Position numbers and translations under genes: made by a program | Part shown: positions 11,101-19,158 of the stretch, piece by piece | Layout: each line of letters opens with the position of its first letter | Numbering within the stretch: the first letter of the stretch is position 1 | Origin: a virus | DNA length: 44,453 nucleotides | Reading direction: 5' to 3' (one strand) | IMG/VR virus record: IMGVR_UViG_3300008459_000096 | Span: 1 to 44,453 of that record | The notes under the pieces: generated by a model | Told to the model about the DNA's origin: nothing | Database searches by the model: none | Seen by the model: only the letters and a program-made list of their open reading frames with translations

Positions 11101-12764
11101 TTAACAGTACCAAATCGTTGTAATGGTTCAATAACTAATGAATCAAAAACTTCAAAAGGTCTCCAATCAATAAGGGTTACACCAAAAGCCCTAATATATA
11201 TTCTAATACTATAAAGAAATTGAAACGGAACTATTAATACTTGTATTGCACCAATAAATGCTCCGTATATTATTCTTTCAAATATACTAATTACAGTTGC
11301 TAACAATATTGGAAAACTAAATCGTCTCCATCCATAATTAATTGGTGGTGTTACTATACTTGATTCACAGTCTTCTTCCTCTTTTGGTGATATGTCTTTT
11401 ATACCAATATAGTTGTCTTTACCACCTTTAAAATGACTCCCCATATACGAACTTACCGTATATACTTTATTATATGTAAACCTGAAAAAATAATCTTCAG
11501 GATAATATCTACCGTATGTTTGATTAAAAATCACAGAGTTTGTTGTAGAACCAGTTGGATAATCGTTCCAATCTAAAGAAAACGCATAGGAACCATCAAC
11601 GTCAGAATTATATTCTCGTATATTTGGTAACAAATAACTACCTGTAAATCTAACTCTACCTAATGTATTGTTCTTACCTGAAATTCTAAATCTATAACAC
11701 GCTGATGTTGGTATACCTTTATTTGGGTCATTTGTGATTTCTGTTTCACCAAATTCGTTTGTGTACTGATATTCCATGTTCATGGGTAATGGAATCACAA
11801 ACGAACCGTCTTCGTCTACATCTTCTTCTATTTGATACGTCTCTAATATTGGTCTACCCAATGAATCTTTTGAAGAAGTAAATCTTATCATTTCAATCTC
11901 CGCGGCAAAAGTTGTTAAATCACACTTTCTACCCATAGCACTTCTTGGTCGACAATTTTTGTTTAAGGTGTTTTTACCTTGGTCTGAATATATTGAACCC
12001 AATAAATATGCTTTGGGTTCTACTTTTACCCCTTGACTTGATAAATCAAAATCTGTTCTTGTTATTCCAATTTCACATAAATCCTCATTTCCCCAAAAAG
12101 GAAAAACTTCAATTGTTTGATTAAAAGATACTATTTGAGGTAATGAATCTAAATCATCAGATGATTTATATGAATATGTATTTTTAAAACTATCAACACC
12201 TCTACCTTGTCTTATAAAATCATCGGGTCTTAATGAAAAACACCCAATATCAGATAAATCAACATCAACATGTATGATTTGTGTACCAACAGGCACACCC
12301 CATATCATAAAATCACCAGCATCATTTGTTTTTACGGTATACTTATAATATTTTTCATAAACTTCTAAAATCTCTTCTCTTGTTAAAATATCTAATTGGT
12401 CAGGAAAAGTACCGGTTGGTTCGTGTCCACCGTGTTGTTTTCTACTTGGAAGTAAGTTGTATCGATAACCGTTTTCATTTCTATCGGTTACAGATGTATA
12501 TGGGTATAATGAGGATATTACCGGGTCGTTCACATCATCATCTGAAATGGGTATAAAAATAGAAACTCTAGCATTTGGTACACCAAAACCATTGTTTACG
12601 AATATTCTACCACATACAACCCCATAATCAGAACACATGGAAGTATACGCTTCTGTCTGTGTAAATTTTAAAGACAATATCTCTAAAAGGTCGAAATCAT
12701 TTTTTAATTCAACGACAACCTTTTGGTCTCTCCCAATGTTTGTAGAAATTCTATGTTTTTGCAT
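8160..12764 (-). CDS. 1534-aa baseplate/fibre-type protein: carboxypeptidase-regulatory-like domains, hydrophobic centre, Cys-rich middle
   Basis: Residues 47-170 look like a CNA_B/carboxypeptidase-regulatory-like beta-sandwich (VVCGRIFVNNGFGVPNARVS, then TNDAGDFMIWGVPVGT). A second similar unit spans about 250-335 (AYLLGSIYSD, then DEDGSFVIPLP). Residues 482-530 are a long hydrophobic stretch (FPILLATVISIFERIIYGAF onward), unusual inside a virion protein. From about 563 to 1110 there are more than 25 cysteines, including CETC, CDC and CC pairs. Position right after gp6 points to a large baseplate or fibre component (inference). A TATTTATA box ends 5 nt before the ATG; the stop overlaps the next ATG. 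Function otherwise unknown; the domain calls are by eye. Confidence 0.82.
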   Translation of the reverse strand: MQKHRISTNIGRDQKVVVELKNDFDLLEILSLKFTQTEAYTSMCSDYGVVCGRIFVNNGFGVPNARVSIFIPISDDDVNDPVISSLYPYTSVTDRNENGYRYNLLPSRKQHGGHEPTGTFPDQLDILTREEILEVYEKYYKYTVKTNDAGDFMIWGVPVGTQIIHVDVDLSDIGCFSLRPDDFIRQGRGVDSFKNTYSYKSSDDLDSLPQIVSFNQTIEVFPFWGNEDLCEIGITRTDFDLSSQGVKVEPKAYLLGSIYSDQGKNTLNKNCRPRSAMGRKCDLTTFAAEIEMIRFTSSKDSLGRPILETYQIEEDVDEDGSFVIPLPMNMEYQYTNEFGETEITNDPNKGIPTSACYRFRISGKNNTLGRVRFTGSYLLPNIREYNSDVDGSYAFSLDWNDYPTGSTTNSVIFNQTYGRYYPEDYFFRFTYNKVYTVSSYMGSHFKGGKDNYIGIKDISPKEEEDCESSIVTPPINYGWRRFSFPILLATVISIFERIIYGAFIGAIQVLIVPFQFLYSIRIYIRAFGVTLIDWRPFEVFDSLVIEPLQRFGTVNLSIVVYPECETCEDFSSEQILIPTERPDELYCKVGEGVAVRDTLNINGSPYSPICDPDNTIDEFIMSSSGSTLPTYNFTGITCNGNSTGESLDTIYTASNLPISGKTYFIVLKSYLPHGSANAYELNRLNTLEVNTYSELTIDQFSCGSPATQVGYKGYDNNNFGWLVYRLGNNGIPPQYDYPSPCPTNSCFEGRWSISDLYVTPFSQPACASGQTPNGTCDCTDPTSSQNTSSSITFTDGICSTVYNYVLYYHSSIKTCSGYIETILDDPSTMTFSIDWTNAVTKSAGTITRGLSYMVAFYYSIPSGYTALSNVRISIGDATIGECSYGVYDIPTPVNNKWYVLRVDISDIESYGNLTSYISTSSCMNYSIGCSGPSSVTNSCCYSSISGDSVGNSSLSDFQWTGFTYEIYDSSLKLPQQSLSGATGDLSLGCDTQNTIYDETLVKQTYCASNINDDYNNTALVTVQNGTSCTSLLPVGQISYNTNSNPCSTCSTRSGFSEFRKGTYTIIPAASPNNWLYNFKLIREYARRKLINKVFCEGVVNYSFIENWLGGSLYLFAFKARVRWDNEETLDLNVRGTNYCDDLLYYKVSEKSTGEPVKRFYYRSTKWDGSSFQSTVSNGTTFSTLRHPTTIMDLGPRDEFIKEICVDPSLDPNCSVVRSIGPTSFQNFKEIFGLYINYRLDTNNTFEYRDFFQNNGFSSYLPFNTTKEILNGDVLQLISINSEVGVEEFDLQNRYYGQYSPLILDPDTYSQLFRSQAGTLNGPIPINFVLDDDGYRVRVCLNEPGRLTESSQIVPFFYWDKQGQGFGEGYNQSWDYDTIRTHRLQGMTFSYTFTGDTTYNYVLFPMTKDYSGNTFNITGADVNDGSFDVEDTTDVHLQYDNQEEGFTVLHITSGTTQTPLAGTLWVRKGSIGVWDSQSWNTNIDYILKPTLKNYTGNLQILSTPFLFYFGIRPGKTAVDKFVQLFGPKGAFPTSE

Positions 12765-12769
12765 TTCTA

Positions 12770-12777
12770 TATAAATA
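12770..12777 (-). promoter_or_regulatory. TATTTATA late-type box
   Basis: An exact TATTTATA 5 nt before the ATG at 12764. It sits in a small dyad TTCTAT-TTAT-ATAGAA. If it is a -10 element, the transcript would be leaderless. Confidence 0.5.
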
Positions 12778-12813
12778 GAAAATAAACAATTTTCTAATTA
12801 AAATAAATCCAAT

Positions 12814-14646
12814 TTAAAACGTAGTTGTTCCTAATGTTTTAACTCTGACTTTAATATCTTTTTCGGGAAATCTAATTTGATATATTTGATTGGATTTCAT
12901 GTAAATTGTCATGTCTGATTGTGCAATTTCTTTTGTGGATTCATTAACATAAGATTGTGCAACTTCTGATGATGAATATTCTCCACCTATGTTATTAAAA
13001 ACTCTAATATCAACAGCATTTACTACACCCGTAACATCACCAATCATTCTAGATAAATCACCAACTAAAAGAGGGTCACCCATTTTTCTTTTATCTATTG
13101 AGAAATATTCAACAACATCTTGAATCACCGTTCTAACTATTTCTGTTTGATTACCGTTTTTATCTATTACAATATCTAACTCCAATGAAAAATCAACAAC
13201 TTCTCCACTTTCGATTTCTAAAAAATCATTTACCATTCTATATTCTGACAAATAATTTATAATATTATTTTTTAAGGTTGTTGAAACGGTATCAATTAAA
13301 TTACCATTTTCATCATATGATAGTAATTTGATTTTTATTTTATTATCTTCTTCCATTACATTAACTTTTGCAGGTGCACCATATAATGCTGGCATTGTTT
13401 CAATCATTGATTTATAATCATTTAATGTAACCGCCCTGTTTTGTGCCGCAAAATTATAAGATATCATGTTTCTAATTTCTTCAATTGTCGGTTGGTCCGC
13501 ACCACCAATTGCTGGTGTTACGTTTGTTACCGTCAATGAATTTTGAACTTGAGTGTTTATATTTGAATTTGGTCCGTTAATAACAAAATCAATATCATCG
13601 GTACTTGTAATAATATTAATCCCTAAATTACTATCTCTACCACCCCCAATTCTATATTTTACAAATAAAGTCGTATTCGATTTAGGTAAAGCACCTAAAG
13701 ATGTGTTATTTAGATATACTCCCAAATTAACTTTTAAATTACCCGTATTATAATCATCCAAATTATCCATTGGATTTACATTACCCGAACCAAACGTTAT
13801 TGAGAAATAATTTTCGGGGGTGTATTCTGTTATAAATTTATTTGAAACCGATAGATATGTACCAGAAATAAAGTTATCCGAATCTGATGATGATGTTGGG
13901 TCAGGTATAAAAACTTTATCTTGCATTAAAGTTTTTACTTCGTACCACTTATTTGTCGAAGATAAAAATTCTGAATCAGTGGGGTTACTAGCAAAAGATG
14001 TACCTTCTTTGTGTATAATTGAAGAAACACCCAAAATGTTTTGTTCAGGTAAAAATATTTTTAAAAATGGTTTTTGGTCTAATTCAGTTATTACTCGTCT
14101 ATATATTCTTGTAACACCATTGATAACAGCTTCTCTTTTTACAATAGAATACGATATTAGTCTATTGTTTCCATCAAAATTTGGTATTTTTAACCTGTTT
14201 GGTTCTCCTCTACTATTAAATGGATTTGAAAAATCAATATCATCTACCGTTTCAAAAACTTGACCACCACCTGAAACTTGTGCACCTGTTTTGATTGTAC
14301 CCAAATATCTTGTATCTTCTTTGTCTCCTCTTACCGGTACTTGTATTGTAAAATCACACAAAGCAACAGATGGTCTATTTCCCGGTATTTTTAATCCATA
14401 AGTTTTAGCAATATGATACAAAGATTGTCTTTGTTGTGCAAAATCTAAAATTGTTTCTTGCCAAACCCTATCAATGTGAAAATGTAAATTGTCGGCAACC
14501 GCAGCATTCAAATCTAACAGTACTGAAAAAATAGATGCGTCGTTTGTATTTTTAATTAAATCGGGATAATATTCTCTAGTTAAATTAACTAATTCTTGTC
14601 TTAGACCGGCAAAATCTCTAACAGCGTATGATATTTTTTTACTCAT
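12814..14646 (-). CDS. 6: Baseplate wedge protein, gp6/Baseplate J-like
   Basis: The 610-aa product resembles T4 gp6 (about 660 aa) and the Baseplate_J family, which forms the ring of the contractile-tail baseplate. Supporting stretches are the N-terminal RDFAGLRQELVNLTREYYPD, the helical DASIFSVLLDLNAAVADNLH, and the central GGADQPTIEEIRNMISYNF followed by RAVTLNDYKSMIETMP, the conserved J-family pattern. The C-terminal IDKRKMGDPLLVGDLSRMI also fits. Its ATG lies 1 nt after the gp25 stop (TAATATG), so the two are coupled. In T4, gp6, gp25 and gp53 together build the wedge, and all three are in this window. Confidence 0.9.
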   Translation of the reverse strand: MSKKISYAVRDFAGLRQELVNLTREYYPDLIKNTNDASIFSVLLDLNAAVADNLHFHIDRVWQETILDFAQQRQSLYHIAKTYGLKIPGNRPSVALCDFTIQVPVRGDKEDTRYLGTIKTGAQVSGGGQVFETVDDIDFSNPFNSRGEPNRLKIPNFDGNNRLISYSIVKREAVINGVTRIYRRVITELDQKPFLKIFLPEQNILGVSSIIHKEGTSFASNPTDSEFLSSTNKWYEVKTLMQDKVFIPDPTSSSDSDNFISGTYLSVSNKFITEYTPENYFSITFGSGNVNPMDNLDDYNTGNLKVNLGVYLNNTSLGALPKSNTTLFVKYRIGGGRDSNLGINIITSTDDIDFVINGPNSNINTQVQNSLTVTNVTPAIGGADQPTIEEIRNMISYNFAAQNRAVTLNDYKSMIETMPALYGAPAKVNVMEEDNKIKIKLLSYDENGNLIDTVSTTLKNNIINYLSEYRMVNDFLEIESGEVVDFSLELDIVIDKNGNQTEIVRTVIQDVVEYFSIDKRKMGDPLLVGDLSRMIGDVTGVVNAVDIRVFNNIGGEYSSSEVAQSYVNESTKEIAQSDMTIYMKSNQIYQIRFPEKDIKVRVKTLGTTTF

Positions 14647-14647
14647 A

Positions 14648-15100
14648 TTAAATGTTTATAATTATAAAATCAGAAGAAACAAATGGTTCATTATTAATAT
14701 CATAATCTACCCTAACTTTAGCCGTGTATGGTTTAGTTGAATAGTCTGAAACTCTAAATAATCTCGAGTCTTCATCTTCTTGTGGACTAGCGGGTTCTTC
14801 TTCGTCTTGGTCTGCAGCAGTTACTCTTATGGATTTTATTTCTAAATTAGGAATGAATGTTCTTACCGATGTTCTTATTTCATCTTCTATTTGTCCCCAC
14901 GTAACCGCATCGTTTGGTTCAAAAATAAATTCAAATAACCTAGTACCAAAATCAGGTAAATAATATCTACTACCTTTTCTTGTTAACAAAAGGTGTATCA
15001 AATTTGCACGAATTTCTCTTTCAGGTGTTTCTGTCATTATTAAAAAATCACCTTTAAGACTTTGTCTAAATGGAAAATCTATACCATATGTTCCCGCCAT
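14648..15100 (-). CDS. 25: Baseplate wedge protein, gp25/GPW family
   Basis: The 150-aa product matches the GPW/gp25 family. It has the YGIDFPF start, then EREIRANLIHLLLTRKGSRY followed by LPDFGTRLFEFIFEP, and a conserved helix with IRTSVRTFIPN. T4 gp25 is 132 aa and sits at the wedge core. An acidic insert (DQDEEEPASPQEDEDS, about residues 107-122) explains the extra length. The ATG at 15100 fits the conserved N-terminus, and a TATTTATA box ends only 3 nt before it. The stop is 1 nt from the gp6 start. Confidence 0.93.
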   Translation of the reverse strand: MAGTYGIDFPFRQSLKGDFLIMTETPEREIRANLIHLLLTRKGSRYYLPDFGTRLFEFIFEPNDAVTWGQIEDEIRTSVRTFIPNLEIKSIRVTAADQDEEEPASPQEDEDSRLFRVSDYSTKPYTAKVRVDYDINNEPFVSSDFIIINI

Positions 15101-15103
15101 GTT

Positions 15104-15111
15104 TATAAATA
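15104..15111 (-). promoter_or_regulatory. TATTTATA late-type box
   Basis: An exact TATTTATA ending only 3 nt before the well-supported gp25 ATG, the shortest spacing in the set. If it is a promoter -10 box, transcription would start at or inside the start codon. Confidence 0.5.
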
Positions 15112-15133
15112 TAGTAAAACAATAAATCTAAGT

Positions 15134-15502
15134 TTACATTTTCATTAATATGTTCATTAGTGTTTTTATTTTATTCCTTTCTTCCATTATATCAACATTT
15201 TTGTGAATAAATTTTGAACCTAAATCTGTTTTTAATGAAGGTTTATAAACAGCATCGGGATGTAAACTTTTCATCTTTTTTATCAACATTGAACCAAAAC
15301 CTTCCCTTCTTCTATTCGGTCTAACTATAATATCACTAACTGTTATTTCATTATTGTAAACCGTGTATGCAACATAACCTATAATAGTTTCAGATTCAAA
15401 TCCAATTGGGTTTTCGTCATCATCTTCGTAAATACCCAGTTCGTAGTTATCTTGTCCATCATAATGGTCAACGTGTTCGTGGTTAAAAATAATCTTTTTC
15501 AT
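15134..15502 (-). CDS. Small GNAT-like N-acetyltransferase
   Basis: The 122-aa product has the central GNAT core: strands IGYVAYTVY and EITVSDIIV (residues 41-60), then the acetyl-CoA pyrophosphate loop RRREGFG (residues 64-70; pattern R-x-x-G-x-G), followed by the helix SMLIKKMKSL. GNAT enzymes move an acetyl group from acetyl-CoA to an amine; the substrate here is unknown. It is short for the family (usually 140 or more residues) and its C-terminus is divergent, so activity is uncertain. It is flanked upstream by the nrdA terminator and a TATTTATA box, which points to expression with gp25/gp6 rather than with nrdA. Confidence 0.7.
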   Translation of the reverse strand: MKKIIFNHEHVDHYDGQDNYELGIYEDDDENPIGFESETIIGYVAYTVYNNEITVSDIIVRPNRRREGFGSMLIKKMKSLHPDAVYKPSLKTDLGSKFIHKNVDIMEERNKIKTLMNILMKM

Positions 15503-15506
15503 ATAT

Positions 15507-15514
15507 TATAAATA
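15507..15514 (-). promoter_or_regulatory. TATTTATA late-type box
   Basis: An exact TATTTATA ending 4 nt before the ATG at 15502 and directly downstream of the nrdA terminator T-run. It sits in the palindrome TATATT-TAT-AATATA. It would restart transcription for the second structural block. Confidence 0.5.
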
Positions 15515-15546
15515 TAAAAAAATCCCATCGAGTATTCGATGGGATT
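15515..15546 (-). terminator. Rho-independent terminator after nrdA
   Basis: Read on the minus strand, an 11-bp perfect stem AATCCCATCGA/TCGATGGGATT (15546-15536 with 15531-15521), with a 4-nt loop, runs straight into TTTTTTT. It closes the replication/nucleotide transcript and separates it from the structural genes that follow. Confidence 0.88.
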
Positions 15547-15550
15547 GTAT

Positions 15551-15637
15551 ATCGTTTAGTTTTCACCCCCTGTATGACCAAACGATTAGATGTTCAAGGT
15601 CAACCTTGACTATTAAGGGAGTCACCCAAAATTGTTG
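15551..15637 (-). other. Structured 3' region of nrdA, candidate regulatory RNA
   Basis: Between the nrdA stop and the terminator the minus strand can form a TCAAGG/CCTTGA hairpin (15609-15594). It can also form a 10-bp stem ATCGTTTGGT/ACTAAACGAT with one G-U pair (15586-15577 with 15560-15551) and a 16-nt loop. The loop's GGGGGT (15570-15565) can pair with the upstream ACTCCC (15622-15617), a possible pseudoknot. No ORF is visible. It may be a 3' UTR stability element or a small RNA; it matches no known RNA family that I recognise. Confidence 0.4.
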
Positions 15638-18600
15638 TTATGAACCACATCCTTCACATTCAAATGGCGAATCATTTGGTTTAATTGATAAAACCATTTC
15701 CTCAACATAATTACTTGTTAAGTTTGATTCTTTAACATTACTTATTTGATTTTCAACATTTGGTTTAGAAGTTGTTACATCAATACCCAACCCTTTAATT
15801 GGGTCAACAGCCGCCTTAGTTCTAAGATAGTACATTCCGGTTTTTAAACCAAGTTTCCACCCGTATAAATGAGCAGCCATAACTTTTGTTTTATTTGCGT
15901 TATCAATAAATAAATTTAATGACTGAGATTGGTCGATATAAATTGACCTATTTGCCGCCATTGTTAGAATTCTTTTTTGTGACATTTCCCAAACTGTCTT
16001 ATAAATTTCTTTTACATCAACAGGTATCTCGGGTATGTTTTGAACCGAACCGTTTTCCATTATTAATTTTTTCTTTATTTCATCAGACCACAAACCTCTT
16101 TCCAACAATTCATTAACCAAATGTTTGTTGATTACAATGAACTCCCCACCTAGTGTTCTTCTTGAATAAAGATTGGATGTGAATGGTTCGAATGCCTCGT
16201 TATTACCTAAAATTTGAGCGGTAGATGCTGTTGGCATAGGTGCAACTAATAAAGAGTTTCTTATACCATATTTGACAACATCTTTTCTTAGCGATTTCCA
16301 ATCCCATCTTCCACTTGTGTCCTTGTCTGTTTTACCCCATAACTCGTATTGAAATTGACCCTTAGATAAGGGAGAACCATCAAATGAAGAGTATGCCCCA
16401 TTTTCAATAGCCAAGTCTGTAGATGATGTGAGAGCCGCGAAATAAATTGTTTCAAATATTTCTACTTGTAATTTGTCTGCATCCTCACTTTCAAAAGGTA
16501 ATTTTAACATACAAAATACATCTGCCAATCCTTGAACACCTAAACCAACTGGTCTATGTTTCATGTTTGAAAGTTTTGTTTCCTCAGTAGGATAAAAATT
16601 TAAATCAATAACGTTGTTTAAGTTTTTTACAACTTGATACACATATTCATATAGTAAATCGTGATTAAATTCTTTGTTGACTATGTATTTTGGTAAAGCA
16701 ATTGATGCTAAATTACAAACCGCTTGTTCTTCTGAAGAAGAAAATTCTAGAATTTCAGTGCAATTAAATGTTTTTAATCCTTGTGAAATAAAAATATGTT
16801 CATCATTATAAATTGTTGGACAATAAACATCTTCTTTACCCACATATTCTATGGATTTTACTTTATATCCCTTTTTCGTATTATCCCGAAATTCACGATT
16901 ATCAATGATTATGTTTTTTCTATCAAGAAACCCTATTTTTTCATTTATTTTTTGTGAGTCATTTTTATTACCAACAATTAATCTATAACAATCTTTTGTT
17001 TTGTATAGTGAATATCCACCTTTACCATTTGGTAATGACCGTTGACCTCCATTTCTTAACAATCTAATAGATGTTTGAAGACCTAAATTTTGAAAAATTA
17101 ATTGAAGCTCTTTTAAAAAATCAATATTTATGTCGGCATAACTTATTTGTGTTGGCTCCCCTTTTGATTTATTTTTATTAGCTGTTCCATCAGCAAATAA
17201 TAAACCCCGCAAATAAGACCATTGCGTTTCTTCATTTGAAGACCAAATCCATTCGGGTACATATCCCTTTTCAAAGAGTAATTCTTTTTTAAAAAATTCA
17301 CTAGATAATCTTTTTTTCTTTACTTTAGAAAATGAAACAACACAATCTATAAATTTACCACCTTTAGTTGAATATCTAGGTTTATACTCGTATTTTGAAT
17401 ATAATTTTTGAATTTTGTTTTCAATCTCTTCAACTAAATCAAAATCATTTTCCCATAAATCAAATAAAATTGATGATTTGTTTTGTGTACCATCTGATTG
17501 ATATAAACCCAATAAAAAGGCCTCATCTACCATTTCTTTTGAACCAAACAATCCTTTATTAGTTTGTACTGCTATTTTATCACCTATTTTTAAATCCTTA
17601 CATTCAATACGTGTTATATTATTTCTTGAGTCAATTACAGGTATTCCATGATATGGTGTTACTTTATGTTCCATACCATTTTCTAATGTTATTTTATAAA
17701 CATCTTCATTTTCACCTCGTTTAATCATTTTGGATGATTTGACAATTTCAGAACCATTAAAAAGTTCTAATTCCACATCCATTTCACACAATTCTTTGGC
17801 TGTTAAGTAACCCTTTGTTGTCACCACTCTTTGGTCACCTGTTATACACAAATTAGATGATTTTATTGTACCTAAATTCTTTTGGTTTGATTTGTAATTA
17901 GCAGCATCCTTATATAACATATAAGGAACACCTGTTTCAATTTGAGCAGTTAAAATAGCGTCCATTAATTTTCTGGCCTTTACAACTTTTCTAGCCCTAC
18001 CCTCCTTTTCGTATCTTTCATATAACTCAGTAAAATCTTGTGTAAATTTGTATGGGTCATCATATACGTCAGATAATCCAGGTGCCTCATCTGGTGAAAA
18101 TAATGACCATTCTAAATCTTGTTCTACTCTTTTCATAAATAAGTCAGGGACCCACATTGCTAAAAATAAATCTCTAGCCCTTAATTCTTCTTTTCCATGA
18201 TTTTTTCTTAATTCAATAAACTCAAATACATCTGAGTGCCATGGTTCAAGATAAACAGCGAATGAACCGCGGCGGCGACCCCCTTGGTTAATCCAACGAG
18301 CAACTTCATTGTATGTTTTCATCATTGGTAACAAACCATCTGATTCTCCACCAGTACCTTTGATATATGCACCTTTACCTCTTACATCATGAACATGTAA
18401 ACCAATACCACCGGCCCATTTAGATATCTTCGCGACATCTTTTATTGTGTCAAATAAACCATCAATATCATCACCTTTATTACCAATCAAGAAACAGGAC
18501 GACATTTGTGGTCTGTGTGTTCCTGCGTTAAATAAAGTAGGTGTTGCGTGTGTATAATAATGTTGTGATAAATCATCATAAATTCTTAAAGCGGTCTCTA

Positions 18601-19147
18601 TGTCATTATTACAAATACCAACAGCAACTCTCATGTACATGTATTGTGGTCTTTCAACAATACGATTACCAATCTTTAATAGATATGAACGTTCTAATGT
18701 TTTAAACCCAAAATAATCAAAATCAAAATCTCTTTCTTGAATAATCGCACCATCTAAAACATCCTTATATTGTTGAACAAAATTATAGGTTTCATTTGAA
18801 ATTAATGAAGATTCCTTATTTGTTTTCGGTTCAACAAATAAATGCAATTCCTTGATTGAATGTGAGAATTTTTTTGGTGTGGTTTTATGTAAATTAGATA
18901 CCGCCAATCTACCAGCTAATTTTGCGTAATCTGAGTGAGAGGTGACAAGAGATGCCGCAGTTTCCGCTGCTAAAACATCTAACTCTGTTGTTGATATACC
19001 GTCATAAATACCTTGTGTCACTTTAAGGGTTATCAATGTCGGGTCAACATATTCAAGATTTAAATCATCGCAAAAATTTTGAATTCTTCTTGTAATTTTG
19101 TCATATCTCATTTCTTCCAATGAGCCATCTCTTTTTTTAACTTTCAT
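15638..19147 (-). CDS. nrdA: Ribonucleoside-diphosphate reductase class Ia large subunit, intein-containing precursor
   Basis: A 1169-aa precursor; removing the 362-aa intein leaves an 807-aa NrdA that reduces NDPs to dNDPs for phage DNA synthesis. Residues 1-90 form an ATP-cone. Active-site parts, by alignment with E. coli from memory: C218 (SSCFL, = C225), N432-L433 then C796-T797-E798 (NLC-E, = N437, C439, E441, thiyl radical site), C811 (AVCNL, = C462), Y1106-Y1107 (radical transfer pair) and the C-terminal shuttle pair C1164/C1167 (CEGC). The intein splits the radical motif, so the enzyme should be inactive until splicing. It lies 11 nt after nrdB; a terminator follows. Confidence 0.97.
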   Translation of the reverse strand: MKVKKRDGSLEEMRYDKITRRIQNFCDDLNLEYVDPTLITLKVTQGIYDGISTTELDVLAAETAASLVTSHSDYAKLAGRLAVSNLHKTTPKKFSHSIKELHLFVEPKTNKESSLISNETYNFVQQYKDVLDGAIIQERDFDFDYFGFKTLERSYLLKIGNRIVERPQYMYMRVAVGICNNDIETALRIYDDLSQHYYTHATPTLFNAGTHRPQMSSCFLIGNKGDDIDGLFDTIKDVAKISKWAGGIGLHVHDVRGKGAYIKGTGGESDGLLPMMKTYNEVARWINQGGRRRGSFAVYLEPWHSDVFEFIELRKNHGKEELRARDLFLAMWVPDLFMKRVEQDLEWSLFSPDEAPGLSDVYDDPYKFTQDFTELYERYEKEGRARKVVKARKLMDAILTAQIETGVPYMLYKDAANYKSNQKNLGTIKSSNLCITGDQRVVTTKGYLTAKELCEMDVELELFNGSEIVKSSKMIKRGENEDVYKITLENGMEHKVTPYHGIPVIDSRNNITRIECKDLKIGDKIAVQTNKGLFGSKEMVDEAFLLGLYQSDGTQNKSSILFDLWENDFDLVEEIENKIQKLYSKYEYKPRYSTKGGKFIDCVVSFSKVKKKRLSSEFFKKELLFEKGYVPEWIWSSNEETQWSYLRGLLFADGTANKNKSKGEPTQISYADINIDFLKELQLIFQNLGLQTSIRLLRNGGQRSLPNGKGGYSLYKTKDCYRLIVGNKNDSQKINEKIGFLDRKNIIIDNREFRDNTKKGYKVKSIEYVGKEDVYCPTIYNDEHIFISQGLKTFNCTEILEFSSSEEQAVCNLASIALPKYIVNKEFNHDLLYEYVYQVVKNLNNVIDLNFYPTEETKLSNMKHRPVGLGVQGLADVFCMLKLPFESEDADKLQVEIFETIYFAALTSSTDLAIENGAYSSFDGSPLSKGQFQYELWGKTDKDTSGRWDWKSLRKDVVKYGIRNSLLVAPMPTASTAQILGNNEAFEPFTSNLYSRRTLGGEFIVINKHLVNELLERGLWSDEIKKKLIMENGSVQNIPEIPVDVKEIYKTVWEMSQKRILTMAANRSIYIDQSQSLNLFIDNANKTKVMAAHLYGWKLGLKTGMYYLRTKAAVDPIKGLGIDVTTSKPNVENQISNVKESNLTSNYVEEMVLSIKPNDSPFECEGCGS
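16763..17848 (-). mobile_element. LAGLIDADG homing-endonuclease intein in NrdA
   Basis: Precursor residues 434-795 (362 aa). Block A starts at C434 (CITGDQRVVTTKGYLTAKEL). Block B holds VTPYH (TxxH, residues 496-500). Two LAGLIDADG-type motifs are visible: FLLGLYQSDG (544-553) and YLRGLLFADG (645-654). The C-terminal region reads DEHIFISQGLKTFN, with N795 followed by extein C796. The usual penultimate histidine is replaced by Phe794. The host cysteine after the junction is the catalytic radical cysteine, a highly conserved and so hard-to-mutate target. Inteins excise from the protein; the nuclease spreads the DNA to intein-less alleles. In-frame with both exteins and apparently intact. Confidence 0.95.
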
Positions 19148-19158
19148 ATCTTTAAATT

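Noticed and set aside
13820-14263. 147-codon plus-strand frame opposite gp6
   Set aside because: Antisense shadow of a well-supported gene. No plus-strand gene is supported anywhere in the window.
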